From assembly GCF_003004665.1 (NCBI RefSeq), contig NZ_MUHY01000001.1, positions 62,001-126,000 of the forward strand: a stretch of DNA of 64,000 nt, in the 5' to 3' direction. Shown here one piece after another: positions 29,070 to 38,263 of the stretch. The stretch is from Candidatus Pandoraea novymonadis (GTDB taxonomy: Bacteria > Pseudomonadota > Gammaproteobacteria > Burkholderiales > Burkholderiaceae). How positions within the stretch are numbered: position 1 is the first letter of the stretch; the number at the start of each line of letters is the position of its first letter. The notes below the pieces were generated by a model, which worked only from the letters and a program-made list of their open reading frames with translations, was not told the origin of the DNA and ran no database searches. The translations under genes were made by a program, and so were the position numbers.

Positions 29070-30530
29070 TTAAGCAGTACCACCCACAGTCATTTTTTCC
29101 ATCCGCAACGTCGGTTGGCCTACGCCGACCGGCACACTTTGACCCTCTTTACCACAGACACCAACGCCGGAGTCTAGAGCCATATCCTTGCCGATCATAG
29201 TAACTTCTTTAAGGGATTCTGGGCCATTGCCGATTAATGTTGCTTCTTTAACCGGGTAGGTTACTTTACCGTTCTCAATCATGTAAGCCTCCGACGTGGA
29301 AAAAACAAATTTACCGCTGGTAATGTCCACTTGACCGCCTCCGAAGTTGACGGCGTATAGCCCATGTTTTACTGATGAGATGATTTCATTGGGGTCTTTA
29401 TCACCTGCTAACATGTAAGTGTTGCTCATGCGTGGCATGGGTAAAGTAGCATAAGATTCCCGTCGACCATTTCCAGTGAGTGGCATTTTCATGAGTCTTG
29501 CATTGAGACTATCTTGCATATAGGCCTTCAATATGCCATCTTCGATTAGCGTAGTGCATTGGGGGGTGTTCCCCTCATCGTCGATGTTTAATGAGCCTCG
29601 TCGATTCGGTAGCGTACCGTTGTCCACTACGGTAATACCTTTCGCAGCAACGCGTTCACCTAATCGTCCTGAGAAGGCAGATGATCCTTTACGGTTAAAG
29701 TCTCCCTCCAAACCGTGACCTATTGCTTCGTGTAAAAGTATACCTGGCCAGCCTGGACCGAGGACAACAGTCATAGTCCCTGCTGGTGCTGGGCGCGCGT
29801 CGAGTTTGACGACGGCACTGTCCACTGCTTCGTATGCATAACGCTCTAATAGCTTGTCGGTAAAGTAATCATAGTCTAGTCGAGCGCCACCGCCGCTATT
29901 GCCTATTTCACGTTTTCCGTTCGATTCGACGATTACGGTAATTGATAAGCGCACCAGCGGGCGTACATCGGCTGCCATCATACCATCACTACGGGTCACC
30001 AAGATAACATCATATTCACCTGTCAAACTTGCCATGACTTGGGTAATGCGTGTATCACGTGAGCGAGCTAGTGTCTCAATTCGTTCAAGCACTCCTACTT
30101 TTTTGTTTGCATCAAGTGAGTTCAGTGGATCACACGGTAGGTAGCATGCAGAGCTTTTGGGACTTTTAAAATTTCCCCCGATTCTGGTTTGATTACAACC
30201 AGCTGCAGCAATGCTACGAGTAGCTGCAGTGGCTTCTTTTAGGGCGGTATTAGAAATAGAATTAGAGTACGCAAAAGCGGTTCGGTCTCCCACAATGGCA
30301 CGAACTCCAACGCCTTGATCAATTGAGAAAGAACCCGATTTAACGGTCCCTTCTTCTAGGAACCAAGCTTCACGGCGAGTATATTGGAAATAGAGATCAG
30401 CGTAATCGATGCGATGAGTGAAGATGTCGCCGATCGCACGCTGTAAATCTTTTTCGTCAAGATTATGAGGTGTCAGCAATAATCCACGAGCAGTGGCTAA
30501 ATTCTGAATACCGATGTCGATGATTTTCAT
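29070..30530 (-). CDS. tldD: Metalloprotease TldD
   Basis: TldD, usually with TldE/PmbA, is a cytosolic zinc protease that degrades unfolded peptides and matures some modified peptides. The 486-aa product has the zinc motif HEAIGH at about 264-269, preceded by GPGWPGILL, and the C-terminal [16 protein letters not shown] typical of TldD. No tldE/pmbA partner is in the window. It follows the nitrilase-family gene by 57 bp, as in Burkholderia. Confidence 0.97.
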   Translation of the reverse strand: MKIIDIGIQNLATARGLLLTPHNLDEKDLQRAIGDIFTHRIDYADLYFQYTRREAWFLEEGTVKSGSFSIDQGVGVRAIVGDRTAFAYSNSISNTALKEATAATRSIAAAGCNQTRIGGNFKSPKSSACYLPCDPLNSLDANKKVGVLERIETLARSRDTRITQVMASLTGEYDVILVTRSDGMMAADVRPLVRLSITVIVESNGKREIGNSGGGARLDYDYFTDKLLERYAYEAVDSAVVKLDARPAPAGTMTVVLGPGWPGILLHEAIGHGLEGDFNRKGSSAFSGRLGERVAAKGITVVDNGTLPNRRGSLNIDDEGNTPQCTTLIEDGILKAYMQDSLNARLMKMPLTGNGRRESYATLPMPRMSNTYMLAGDKDPNEIISSVKHGLYAVNFGGGQVDITSGKFVFSTSEAYMIENGKVTYPVKEATLIGNGPESLKEVTMIGKDMALDSGVGVCGKEGQSVPVGVGQPTLRMEKMTVGGTA

Positions 30531-30587
30531 GCGATGTATCGTGCTAAGAAGATGTCGATAAGGAATAAAGAAGAAGTTTGAGAAAAG

Positions 30588-31448
30588 TTAAATACTAAAC
30601 ACTCGATGGCGTAGTGCTGGCAGGCTTTCTCTAACCGATGTTAGTCGTTCGCTTTCGATTTTCCCCGTGATGATACCTGGGCCTTCCCCTTCTTTGATGG
30701 CTAAGATATCCCCCCATGGGTCGATTAACATCGAGTGACCCCACGTATGTCTTCCATTTTCATGATGCCCACCTTGGGCGGCAGCTAAGACGTAACATTG
30801 GTTTTCAATTGCCCGTGCCCGTAGCAGAATTTCCCAATGGGCACGACCAGTCGTATAAGTGAAGGCAGCTGGAAGTGCCATGAGGGAACAGTCACTCATG
30901 GCTCGATACAATTCGGGGAAACGTAAATCGTAGCAGATAGACAAGCCGACCCGTCCGAACGGAGACTCAAAGGTACACAACTTATCGCCTGGATGAATGG
31001 TGAGTGCTTCGTCGTAGGATTCTTCTCCTGTGAGAAATTCGAAGAGATGAATTTTGTTGTAACGAGCTGCAATACTACCGTCAGGTTTAAAAACGATAGT
31101 GGTGTTTAAAATCCGATTAGGTTTTACCGATATGAGCGGGATAGTACCAGAGATCAGCCAAATACCATAGTGCTGGCTAATTTTGGCCAAAAAATTTTGA
31201 ATTGGCCCATCACCGAATTTTTCAGCTATTGGAAGCTTTTCGCTATCTTGATGGCTCATAGAACAAAAGTATTCTGGGAGTAAGATTAGTTTTGCACCGG
31301 CCTCTACGGCCATAGCGATGAGATGCTTCGATTCCGTTAGATTACGTTCGACATCTGGTGTGCTCACCATTTGCACTGCGCCTATTTCGGTTGGAGCGAA
31401 GGCATGGGTTGATCTCGATCTGATTGAGAGTTTAGGTGTCATCATCAT
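30588..31448 (-). CDS. Carbon-nitrogen hydrolase (nitrilase superfamily, Nit1-like)
   Basis: The 286-aa product has the complete nitrilase-superfamily triad: E59 in LLPEYF, K132 in YNKIHLF and C172 in LSICYDLRFPEL. The subfamily resembles Nit1/YbeM-type amidases, for which deaminated glutathione is the known substrate of some members; that substrate is an inference here. It is upstream of tldD in a probable nitrilase-tldD unit. The first ~20 residues vary between homologues, so the start is uncertain. Confidence 0.88.
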   Translation of the reverse strand: MMMTPKLSIRSRSTHAFAPTEIGAVQMVSTPDVERNLTESKHLIAMAVEAGAKLILLPEYFCSMSHQDSEKLPIAEKFGDGPIQNFLAKISQHYGIWLISGTIPLISVKPNRILNTTIVFKPDGSIAARYNKIHLFEFLTGEESYDEALTIHPGDKLCTFESPFGRVGLSICYDLRFPELYRAMSDCSLMALPAAFTYTTGRAHWEILLRARAIENQCYVLAAAQGGHHENGRHTWGHSMLIDPWGDILAIKEGEGPGIITGKIESERLTSVRESLPALRHRVFSI

Positions 31449-32018
31449 TTCTGTGATGGTTGAGATGTTTGATATTACTCAGGATCCTAAAGTGAAGTGG
31501 ACAGTAATGGGAAATGGTTTGCCACTTTCGCTTTTATTGAATCTGCTTCGCTTGATTCCAAAATTATTCCACGAACTGTTCACGAGGTATTCTTGTTAGA
31601 AGATTTTAGAGAGTTATTGGCTCAAAATTAATTGAGGAAAGAGCTGATATCGAACATAGGTTTCATAAATGCGTAAACGAGTGAAGCGAAACCAGTATTA
31701 ATATTTGGTAGAAAAATCACTTTAAAATTTCTAGCGGAGCTCGATTCTCCTTACGCAAAGTAAGATCATGGATCTTTTCTTTCTATTCGTTTTCGATTGT
31801 ATTTTTTCCTATACTGTCGAATAGTAAGGACGGTGCTGTATTTATCAGTTTAATTGAGATGTTGATGGCAGCGAGATGTATTTTTAAAGTCAGTCAACTC
31901 ATGCTTTTAAAGTTAAAATCGATTCATATCCGTGCTGCAAGTAGTTTTCTCTACGATCAATGCTTAACGTGCGTGGTAAGCATGCTGCTCATCCTGTCAG
32001 TCAGAAATAGCTAATGCA
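31449..32018. other. Degraded region upstream of the glnE remnant
   Basis: No intact gene is found in 570 bp. The last part (from about 31920) may be more of the decayed glnE N-terminus, but similarity is too weak to mark. A gene for a large AsmA/YhdP-like protein is sometimes found beside this nitrilase gene in relatives; no trace was recognised. Confidence 0.5.
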
Positions 32019-32876
32019 GAGCTTCGAGGTTCTAGTCGGTGGCATGCCTATATCGATGAAGGTGTATGAGTCACGCTTGGAAGGATATTGCGCCTTCTGC
32101 GTGTTGAAGTGCTCTGTACTATGTTGATGCAGCGTGACTTGGAAGGCATGCTTATTTATATTAAATTTGATTTTCTTTTAGGATGGATGATGAAGACGAG
32201 CGTGCCTGGGAAGCTTATACTGGGGTAGCTTAATGATTCGTTAATTTTTTAACTGCGCATACTTAGGGGCTGTTATTCGACGTGGATCTGCGATTGAGGT
32301 CGAATAGTTTATCATGATTGTTAGTCACAACTTTAGAGGTCTTTGTCAGTACCAGTTTTATGAAGGTAGAGCCAATACGGCATTGGTTTGGGAGCATCAC
32401 GCCTTCACACGTGCAAGATACTTCGCAGACGATCAAGAGATTGGTACTTCTTTTGAGGACATATGCAAGCAAGTGTTGATGGCATAGTGAGAAGCTTTTC
32501 TGTTAGCAGAAGAGATGATTACGATGCATCATAAGAACATCCGAATCTCACGCTGTTTTTTACCTAAAGTATGATTGTGGGAGGTATAGCTCAATAACAG
32601 AACCCAATGCAGTATTGGGTTCTGTTATATGCTGGGAAAGAACCATCATTGCAGCGCAATGATTTAAGCCAATACCACGCTGTCGCGTGAGACAGCGATG
32701 CCAGTTTTAATTGACTCCACCCTTGCTGAGCCAGTGAGCCCTAATATATCTTATGTGTCGATTCATAAAGTTTAGGCTATGACGGCATAGAGGAAGTACG
32801 TGTTATTAGCACTGAGGTTGAGCAAGAACGTATAGCTGTTGCTGCATTATGGGTATCGGTGTTTAGTTCTCATTGA
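32019..32876 (+). pseudogene. glnE: glnE remnant (glutamine synthetase adenylyltransferase)
   Basis: Pieces of GlnE can be read in order across shifting plus-strand frames. They include SRWHAYIDEGV and LGRILRLLRVEVL near 32030-32110, DDEDERAWEAY near 32190, the catalytic-site motif DVDLRLR at about 32279, LLVTTLEVF after a TGA, ANTALVWEHHAFTRARYF at about 32374, MQYWVLLYA near 32609, LIDSTLAEPVS near 32708, and a C-terminal end EVEQERIAVAALW stopping at 32876. Several stops and frameshifts and an internal deletion after the first piece rule out function. The intact enzyme adenylylates glutamine synthetase. Confidence 0.88.
32594..32628. repeat. 15-bp perfect inverted repeat inside the glnE remnant
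   Basis: ATAACAGAACCCAAT (32594-32608) pairs exactly with ATTGGGTTCTGTTAT (32614-32628) around the loop GCAGT. The right arm still encodes part of the GlnE motif QYWVLLY; the left arm replaces expected GlnE sequence. There is no T-run on either side. Confidence 0.85.
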
Positions 32877-32931
32877 AATAAAGAAGACAGTCAAAGCTTT
32901 GAGCATTCGGTTTGACGGTGGGCAAGCAAGG

Positions 32932-34596
32932 CTACAGTTCGAGCATTTCTTGTGCATGTTTGCGTGTTGTGCTGGTAATTTCGACGCCGCCAAGCATGCG
33001 GGCGATCTCTTCAACACGTTCGTTGTGTATGAGTGACACGATTTCAGTGGTTATTGAATTACCTTTGTTACACTTCTTAACACGCATGTGTTGATGACCT
33101 AGTGCTGCAACTTGCGGGAGATGGGTAACGCATAGGATCTGCCGCTTTTGTCCTAATTTTCTCAGAAGTCGACCAACAACTTCAGCAATGGCACCACCGA
33201 TGCCAGAGTCAACTTCATCGAAAATCAAGGTCGTATTTAGATCGGTACTGCTGACTATGACTCGTAATGCTAAGTTTATGCGAGCCAACTCTCCCCCCGA
33301 TGCTACCTTGATTAAAGGTCGTGTTGGTATAGCATGGTGGCTTGCAACGAGAAATTCTGGAGTTTCCAATCCAAATGATTGGGCCTGAGCCGTAGGAGTG
33401 AGTGTGACTTCAAACCGGCTGCCAGGCATGCAGAGATCTTGCATCGCACCAGTTACTTGTTGTGATAGTGAGGCTGCGGCTTTTTTGCGTTCTTTTGATA
33501 AAATTTGTGCCAGAGATAGATATTGATCGTAGGCTATTTGTAAAGCTGATTGCAGATCGGTGATGTCTTCAGAGACACTCAGTTTGTCGAGTTGAGCTCG
33601 CCGTGTTTGGAGCTCTTGGGATAATTCTTCGGGAGACACGCGAAATTTTCGGGCAGCGGAATGTAATGAGGCGAGTCTGGTTTCGACAATTTCGAGGCGC
33701 TCAGGATCGAGGTTGATTGTCTGTACGTATTGCGTCAGTGAATGTACAGCTTCGTGTAAATAGATTTCAGCTGGTTCGAGTGCGGCAAGTGTTTCACTCA
33801 GTGCAGCATCAATTTCTTTTAGTTCACGCATACGATGCACTGTGTTATGTAGCATTTGAACGATTGATTGATCTGCTTCGGCGAGGGTCGCAAGTGCTTC
33901 TTGTGAGCCAATGATGAGACTGGCGGCTTGAGATAGGCGTCGATGTTCACAATTGATGTTGTCCCACTCTCCCGCTTGCGGATTTAGTCTATTTAGTTCA
34001 GAGACTTCCCATTCGAGCCGTTCACGCTCTATTTTTAAATCCTTGTTACATCTTTTTGCTTCTTCGTACTTTTTTATAAACGACTGCCATTTACGATAGG
34101 CTTCCTCAGTTTTAGCCGCGACTTTATCTAAGCTGCCATAACCGTCGAGTATCTTGCGTTGCACGTCTGTGTGAAGCAGTTGTTGTTGTGTATGTTGTCC
34201 GTGAATAGCGACTAGCATACACCCTAGCTCTCGCAGTTGAGAGAGTGTCGTCGGGGTGTTGTTGATAAAAGCGCGTGAACGTCCATGGCTGTCAAAAACA
34301 CGTCGAAGTACCATACAACCATGTTTTTTGAGCGGAAGTGATTGTGCTTGCAGCCATGCTTGGAGATCTGGACGTGCTAAGGTATCACCTGTAAATTCAG
34401 CCGTTATGCTGGCGCCAGTTTGGCCTCTACGAATCATTCTAGCATCACAACGTTCACCAAGTGCGATTGATATGGCATCGATTAAAATCGATTTACCTGC
34501 GCCAGTTTCGCCTGAAAAGACCGTAAACCCGTCCGAAAATTCTAGGTCAAGTCGATCGACAATTACGAAATCTCGAATTGAGAGGTTGCGTAGCAT
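32932..34596 (-). CDS. recN: DNA repair protein RecN
   Basis: RecN is an SMC-like ATPase that acts at double-strand breaks. The 554-aa product has Walker A GETGAGKS at 29-36, a central coiled-coil region (about 150-370), the ABC signature region VASGGELARINLALR, and Walker B LIFDEVDSGIGG near residue 460. Length is normal. It follows nadK by 47 bp, the conserved nadK-recN order. Confidence 0.97.
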   Translation of the reverse strand: MLRNLSIRDFVIVDRLDLEFSDGFTVFSGETGAGKSILIDAISIALGERCDARMIRRGQTGASITAEFTGDTLARPDLQAWLQAQSLPLKKHGCMVLRRVFDSHGRSRAFINNTPTTLSQLRELGCMLVAIHGQHTQQQLLHTDVQRKILDGYGSLDKVAAKTEEAYRKWQSFIKKYEEAKRCNKDLKIERERLEWEVSELNRLNPQAGEWDNINCEHRRLSQAASLIIGSQEALATLAEADQSIVQMLHNTVHRMRELKEIDAALSETLAALEPAEIYLHEAVHSLTQYVQTINLDPERLEIVETRLASLHSAARKFRVSPEELSQELQTRRAQLDKLSVSEDITDLQSALQIAYDQYLSLAQILSKERKKAAASLSQQVTGAMQDLCMPGSRFEVTLTPTAQAQSFGLETPEFLVASHHAIPTRPLIKVASGGELARINLALRVIVSSTDLNTTLIFDEVDSGIGGAIAEVVGRLLRKLGQKRQILCVTHLPQVAALGHQHMRVKKCNKGNSITTEIVSLIHNERVEEIARMLGGVEITSTTRKHAQEMLEL

Positions 34597-34643
34597 GGTT
34601 TATTCAGAAAACGTTTGATGTCTTATCACCACACGTAAGCATT

Positions 34644-35549
34644 TCAAGACAGATCATCTTCCTTGGAAATATGTTGGTTCCAATGGAGTTTGCGTCGCAA
34701 GGTGGCGTAATAGTTATATCCAACTGGATGTAAAAAGGTTACATTGTGCTCAGAACGATTAATAATTATTTGATCTCCCAAAAGCAATTCGCTGAATGAT
34801 TGCATGTCGAAATTTACCCCGACTTCTGGGGCTGCCTCGATAGTGATGACGATCTCTGTAGTGTCTGGCAATACAATCGGTCGGTTCGATAGTGCGTATG
34901 GTGCAATTGGCACGAGTACGACACCACCTAGCATAGGATGTAAAATCGGGCCTGAAGCGGATAGCGCATATGCTGTGGAGCCGGTTGGCGTCGCTACGAT
35001 GAGTCCATCGGAACGTTGCTTGTACATGAAACGTCCATCAACATCGACACGAAGCTCGATCATTCCAGAGAGTCCGTTACGGTTGACTACAACATCGTTA
35101 AATGCAAGCGTTTCATATAGCACATTGCCATCACGTTTTACTCGTGCGGCCAACAGAGTTCGCTGTTCAGCTTCAAACTGTCCCTCTAACATCGATGGTA
35201 TAACATGATGCATTTGATGTAGTGGGATATCTGTGATAAAGCCAACACGCCCGTGATTTACACCTATCAAAGGGACGTGGGTCGCCGTCAATTGGCGACC
35301 CACGCCTAGCATTGTGCCATCGCCACCTATGACGATGGCAACATCCGCTTGCGAGCCAATTTCTTGGGTGTCAAGTGCAGTATAATTGGCTGCGGCAGCA
35401 CCGATGTTATGAGCTGTATCGTGTTCGAAAACGACATGATGACCACGTTGCGAGATATTATTTGCCAAGGATAACAGCGGATCGGCAATGCCTTGGGCAT
35501 TGTACTTACCAAAGAGAGCAACAATTTTAAAAGGATTTCCAGTTTCCAT
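34644..35549 (-). CDS. nadK: NAD kinase
   Basis: NAD kinase phosphorylates NAD to NADP. The start at 35549 ([12 protein letters not shown]) matches homologues and gives 301 aa; a longer frame to 35585 is unsupported. The GGDGT motif is at 75-79, followed by the second motif [16 protein letters not shown] and the C-terminal [19 protein letters not shown] found in the genus. It is upstream of recN. The usual divergent neighbour hrcA is missing. Confidence 0.96.
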   Translation of the reverse strand: METGNPFKIVALFGKYNAQGIADPLLSLANNISQRGHHVVFEHDTAHNIGAAAANYTALDTQEIGSQADVAIVIGGDGTMLGVGRQLTATHVPLIGVNHGRVGFITDIPLHQMHHVIPSMLEGQFEAEQRTLLAARVKRDGNVLYETLAFNDVVVNRNGLSGMIELRVDVDGRFMYKQRSDGLIVATPTGSTAYALSASGPILHPMLGGVVLVPIAPYALSNRPIVLPDTTEIVITIEAAPEVGVNFDMQSFSELLLGDQIIINRSEHNVTFLHPVGYNYYATLRRKLHWNQHISKEDDLS

Positions 35550-36073
35550 CTTAGCATTACACCATAAGTCTATGGTACTCACCATTGCTATTGTTACAAT
35601 TTATGTTTTTAGTGAATTTAGGGGATAGAAAACCACGCTCGACGAGACATAATCACTTCAAAAATATTCTCTGTCGTCCCGAATACAATAGATAAACACA
35701 TGATCTTCCATTTTGAGTTAAGAGATTAGTATTTTCTAGATTTTTATTTCAGATTCATATTTCTAGATGACTACTGGTCGCTTGATTTTCTCTTAAGTTC
35801 TCATGGTCACGTAGTTACCATGAGAACTTAAGATGCTTATTTTCAAACAATATATTGATATTCCTCCTTTTTCGGGAATAGTTGTGTAATTTTTGTTAGA
35901 TACATCCTATTTTTCTAGAATTATTAGCAGATAGCTGTCAAGATTAGGACCGTTCCTGTGTTTTTTGGTCAAAGTGTCAAATACAACTGTGATTGGACAT
36001 TTCTGAACCTTTTCCTCTCCCGTATTCTCATCATCATGTGAGAAGGGTAAATGATCCGATAAAGTAGACCCTC
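35550..36073. other. Gene-free divergent region between nadK and hemH
   Basis: There is no gene in 524 bp. In Burkholderia hrcA, encoding the heat-shock repressor, lies here; no HrcA motif was recognised. The region holds the 17-bp inverted repeat at 35791-35833. Confidence 0.6.
35791..35833. repeat. Perfect 17-bp inverted repeat between nadK and hemH
   Basis: TCTTAAGTTCTCATGGT (35791-35807) and ACCATGAGAACTTAAGA (35817-35833) are exact complements with a 9-nt loop. It lies between divergent genes and has no T-run, so ordinary termination is an unlikely role. Confidence 0.85.
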
Positions 36074-37126
36074 ATGCGCTTTGACAAAGAATCTCACATG
36101 CTTCATGGGCGGCCGGGAAAGACAGCAGTGCTTCTTATTAACCTTGGCACGCCAGACGAGTTTCGACCAGCTTCTGTTCGCCGTTATCTGCGAGAATTTC
36201 TATCAGATCCACGTGTTGTAGAAATTCCTGCGGTGATTTGGAGACCTTTGTTGCGTTTCGTTATCTTGCCCTTGCGAAGCCGTCAGTCGGCCAAGAAATA
36301 CGCCACGATTTGGACTCCTGGAGGATCGCCTTTGAGGCTCTATACGGAGCGTCAAACCACTGCACTCCGTAAGTTATTACATCTTGCCGATTATGATGTG
36401 CTAGTGGAGTATGGTATGCGATATGGTAATCCACCTATTCGTGAAAAAATTAGAGAATTGAGGCAGGCTGGGGCTGAACGTATTCTTGTGTTGCCTCTTT
36501 ACCCGCAGTATTCGAGCAGTACCACAGCCACTGCAATGGATGAGGTATTTCGTGTACTTTGTCATCTACGTAATCAACCTGACATTCGTACAGTAGGTCA
36601 TTATTATGATCATCCTTCATACATTGATGCATTGCGTCAGCAGATCGAATCCTATTGGGAGCAGCATGGTCGTCCCGATTTTGACAATGGTGATCGGCTT
36701 TTGCTAAGTTTTCATGGGATGCCTCGTCGAACATTTGATCTTGGTGATCCCTACCATGATCAATGCGTCAAGACCGTAAAGTTGCTCGTCGCAGCCCTAC
36801 ATTTGTCAGAAATGGAATGTTTTCTTACTTTTCAGTCTCGTTTTGGTCCTGCAAAATGGTTGCAGCCATATACCGAACCGATGCTTCAGAAGCTAGGACA
36901 CCTTGGAACTCATCGGGTTGATGTTTTTTGTCCCGGTTTTACGTCTGATTGCTTGGAAACTCTTGAAGAAATTTGTCAAAGAGGCCGGCAAGTATTTACC
37001 GCCGCAGGAGGCACAGTCTTCCATTTCATTCCTTCTTTGAATGTTTCTTCTGCTTGGATCACTGCCTTGGGAGAAATTGTAGCGTGCCATCTACAGGGTT
37101 GGCCAGTTCTTTCTAAATTGGACTAA
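36074..37126 (+). CDS. hemH: Ferrochelatase
   Basis: HemH inserts ferrous iron into protoporphyrin IX, the last step of haem synthesis. The 350-aa product has LLINLGTPD near residue 21, [11 protein letters not shown], the catalytic H214 in LSFHGMPRR, and [16 protein letters not shown] with the conserved Glu residues. It starts MRFDKES, as in the genus. A small S4-domain gene (hslR) that often follows hemH is not seen. Confidence 0.97.
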   Translation: MRFDKESHMLHGRPGKTAVLLINLGTPDEFRPASVRRYLREFLSDPRVVEIPAVIWRPLLRFVILPLRSRQSAKKYATIWTPGGSPLRLYTERQTTALRKLLHLADYDVLVEYGMRYGNPPIREKIRELRQAGAERILVLPLYPQYSSSTTATAMDEVFRVLCHLRNQPDIRTVGHYYDHPSYIDALRQQIESYWEQHGRPDFDNGDRLLLSFHGMPRRTFDLGDPYHDQCVKTVKLLVAALHLSEMECFLTFQSRFGPAKWLQPYTEPMLQKLGHLGTHRVDVFCPGFTSDCLETLEEICQRGRQVFTAAGGTVFHFIPSLNVSSAWITALGEIVACHLQGWPVLSKLD

Positions 37127-37354
37127 CATCGAACGAGCGTCAATAATGTAGTCATGCTATTACGCAACAATTTTTTCGTAATGGCAGTTGAAAAGCAAAA
37201 CATTGTGGATGTCTATCCATAATCATTGCGACTACTTATCTGAGTAGATGGAAGTGGTTTCGAGCATGGAATTTCTGTTGATTAACCAAATTTTTTACTC
37301 GGCAATCCCTATATGGTTGTGTGAGAGGTGTACGAGTTCTAATAATGAACTTGT

Positions 37355-37383
37355 AAAAAGAGTATCTGTATCTACAGATACTC
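37355..37383 (-). terminator. Minus-strand hairpin with U-run downstream of hemH
   Basis: GAGTATCTGT (37360-37369) and ACAGATACTC (37374-37383) pair perfectly around ATCT. On the minus strand the stem is followed by CTTTTTAC, the form of an intrinsic terminator facing hemH. No minus-strand gene lies upstream of it nearby. Confidence 0.45.
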
Positions 37384-37440
37384 GCCATTCGTTTCTGGAT
37401 ATTTTTGCTTATGCTAGATGAAGGTAGATATTCAGATGCT

Positions 37441-37469
37441 CTTGAAATCCATGTAGAACATCCTCATTT
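37441..37469 (+). promoter_or_regulatory. Sigma-32 (RpoH) promoter of grpE
   Basis: A -35 CTTGAA (37441-37446) and -10 CCTCATTT (37462-37469) with a 15-nt spacer match the RpoH consensus CTTGAA...CCCCATNT closely. It lies 70 bp before the grpE ATG, so heat-shock control of grpE is likely. Confidence 0.65.
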
Positions 37470-37538
37470 TCTTTAAGGCATTGAGAGTTTTCATGCATCG
37501 TTTTTGGTGCGTGCGTGATTTTTAAAGATGGCATAGAC

Positions 37539-38060
37539 ATGACTGATCAGCAAAACATTTCCGAACAGCCAATTCCGGAGCAAGATGTAACACTGCAAAG
37601 TCCTCAAGTTGAGGATGATGAGCTACGCCTGGCACAGGCTGAAGCACGTGACTATTATGATCAATTGCTCCGTGCTAAAGCTGAAAGCGAGAATATTCGT
37701 CGCCGAGCTGAGGATGACCTTATTCGTGCCCATAAATTCGCTGTTGAGAACTTCGCCGAGTACTTGTTGCCGGTGATCGATAGTCTTGAGGCGGCTCTGA
37801 CGGATACATCTGGTGATATAGCCAAGATACATGAGGGCGTAGAATTGACGCTACGTCAACTGATTTCTGCCTTTGAGAAGGGAAAAATCACAGCCATTAA
37901 TCCGACAGGTCAGAAGTTTGATCCGCATCAACATCAAGCGATCTCTGTGGTTCCTGCAGAACAAGAGCCTAATACTGTGGTGACTGTGCTGCAAAAAGGA
38001 TATTTGATTGCCGATCGCGTATTGCGTCCAGCACTTGTGACGGTTTCTGCGGCGAAATGA
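37539..38060 (+). CDS. grpE: Nucleotide exchange factor GrpE
   Basis: GrpE releases ADP from DnaK. The start at 37539 ([10 protein letters not shown]) gives 173 aa, with an acidic disordered N-terminus, a long coiled coil (about 35-90, with [16 protein letters not shown]), and the C-terminal beta domain with [28 protein letters not shown]. It is part of the grpE-dnaK-dnaJ cluster, with its own heat-shock promoter. Confidence 0.96.
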   Translation: MTDQQNISEQPIPEQDVTLQSPQVEDDELRLAQAEARDYYDQLLRAKAESENIRRRAEDDLIRAHKFAVENFAEYLLPVIDSLEAALTDTSGDIAKIHEGVELTLRQLISAFEKGKITAINPTGQKFDPHQHQAISVVPAEQEPNTVVTVLQKGYLIADRVLRPALVTVSAAK

Positions 38061-38158
38061 TAGTTTTTTGTCTCCCATTGGGAGACTTCTATTGGTGGAT
38101 ACTTATTTTTGAGCGTATGGCGAGAAGTAAAAGATAAAATTTTTTCCTCAAAAAAGCT

Positions 38159-38186
38159 CTTGAAATGTTTTTGATTGTGTCCATCT
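38159..38186 (+). promoter_or_regulatory. Sigma-32 (RpoH) promoter of dnaK
   Basis: CTTGAA (38159-38164), a 14-nt spacer, and GTCCATCT (38179-38186) resemble the RpoH consensus. It lies 78 bp before the dnaK ATG. Confidence 0.6.
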
Positions 38187-38263
38187 TTCGTAAAGATTGA
38201 AATTGAATGTAGTCCGCATCTTGGGAACCCTTCCTTTTTTGTCGGACGATAGGAGAAATTGAA

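Larger units (their letters stand above)
37127..37538. other. Spacer between hemH and grpE
   Basis: There is no gene in 412 bp. It holds a minus-oriented terminator-like hairpin (37355-37383) and the heat-shock promoter at 37441-37469. No remnant of the S4-domain (hslR) gene was recognised. Confidence 0.6.

Noticed and set aside
32263-32472. 69-codon minus-strand open frame
   Set aside because: It is antisense to the glnE remnant, which explains the open reading.
32839-33036. 65-codon plus-strand open frame
   Set aside because: It overlaps the glnE end and the antisense of recN; no independent support.
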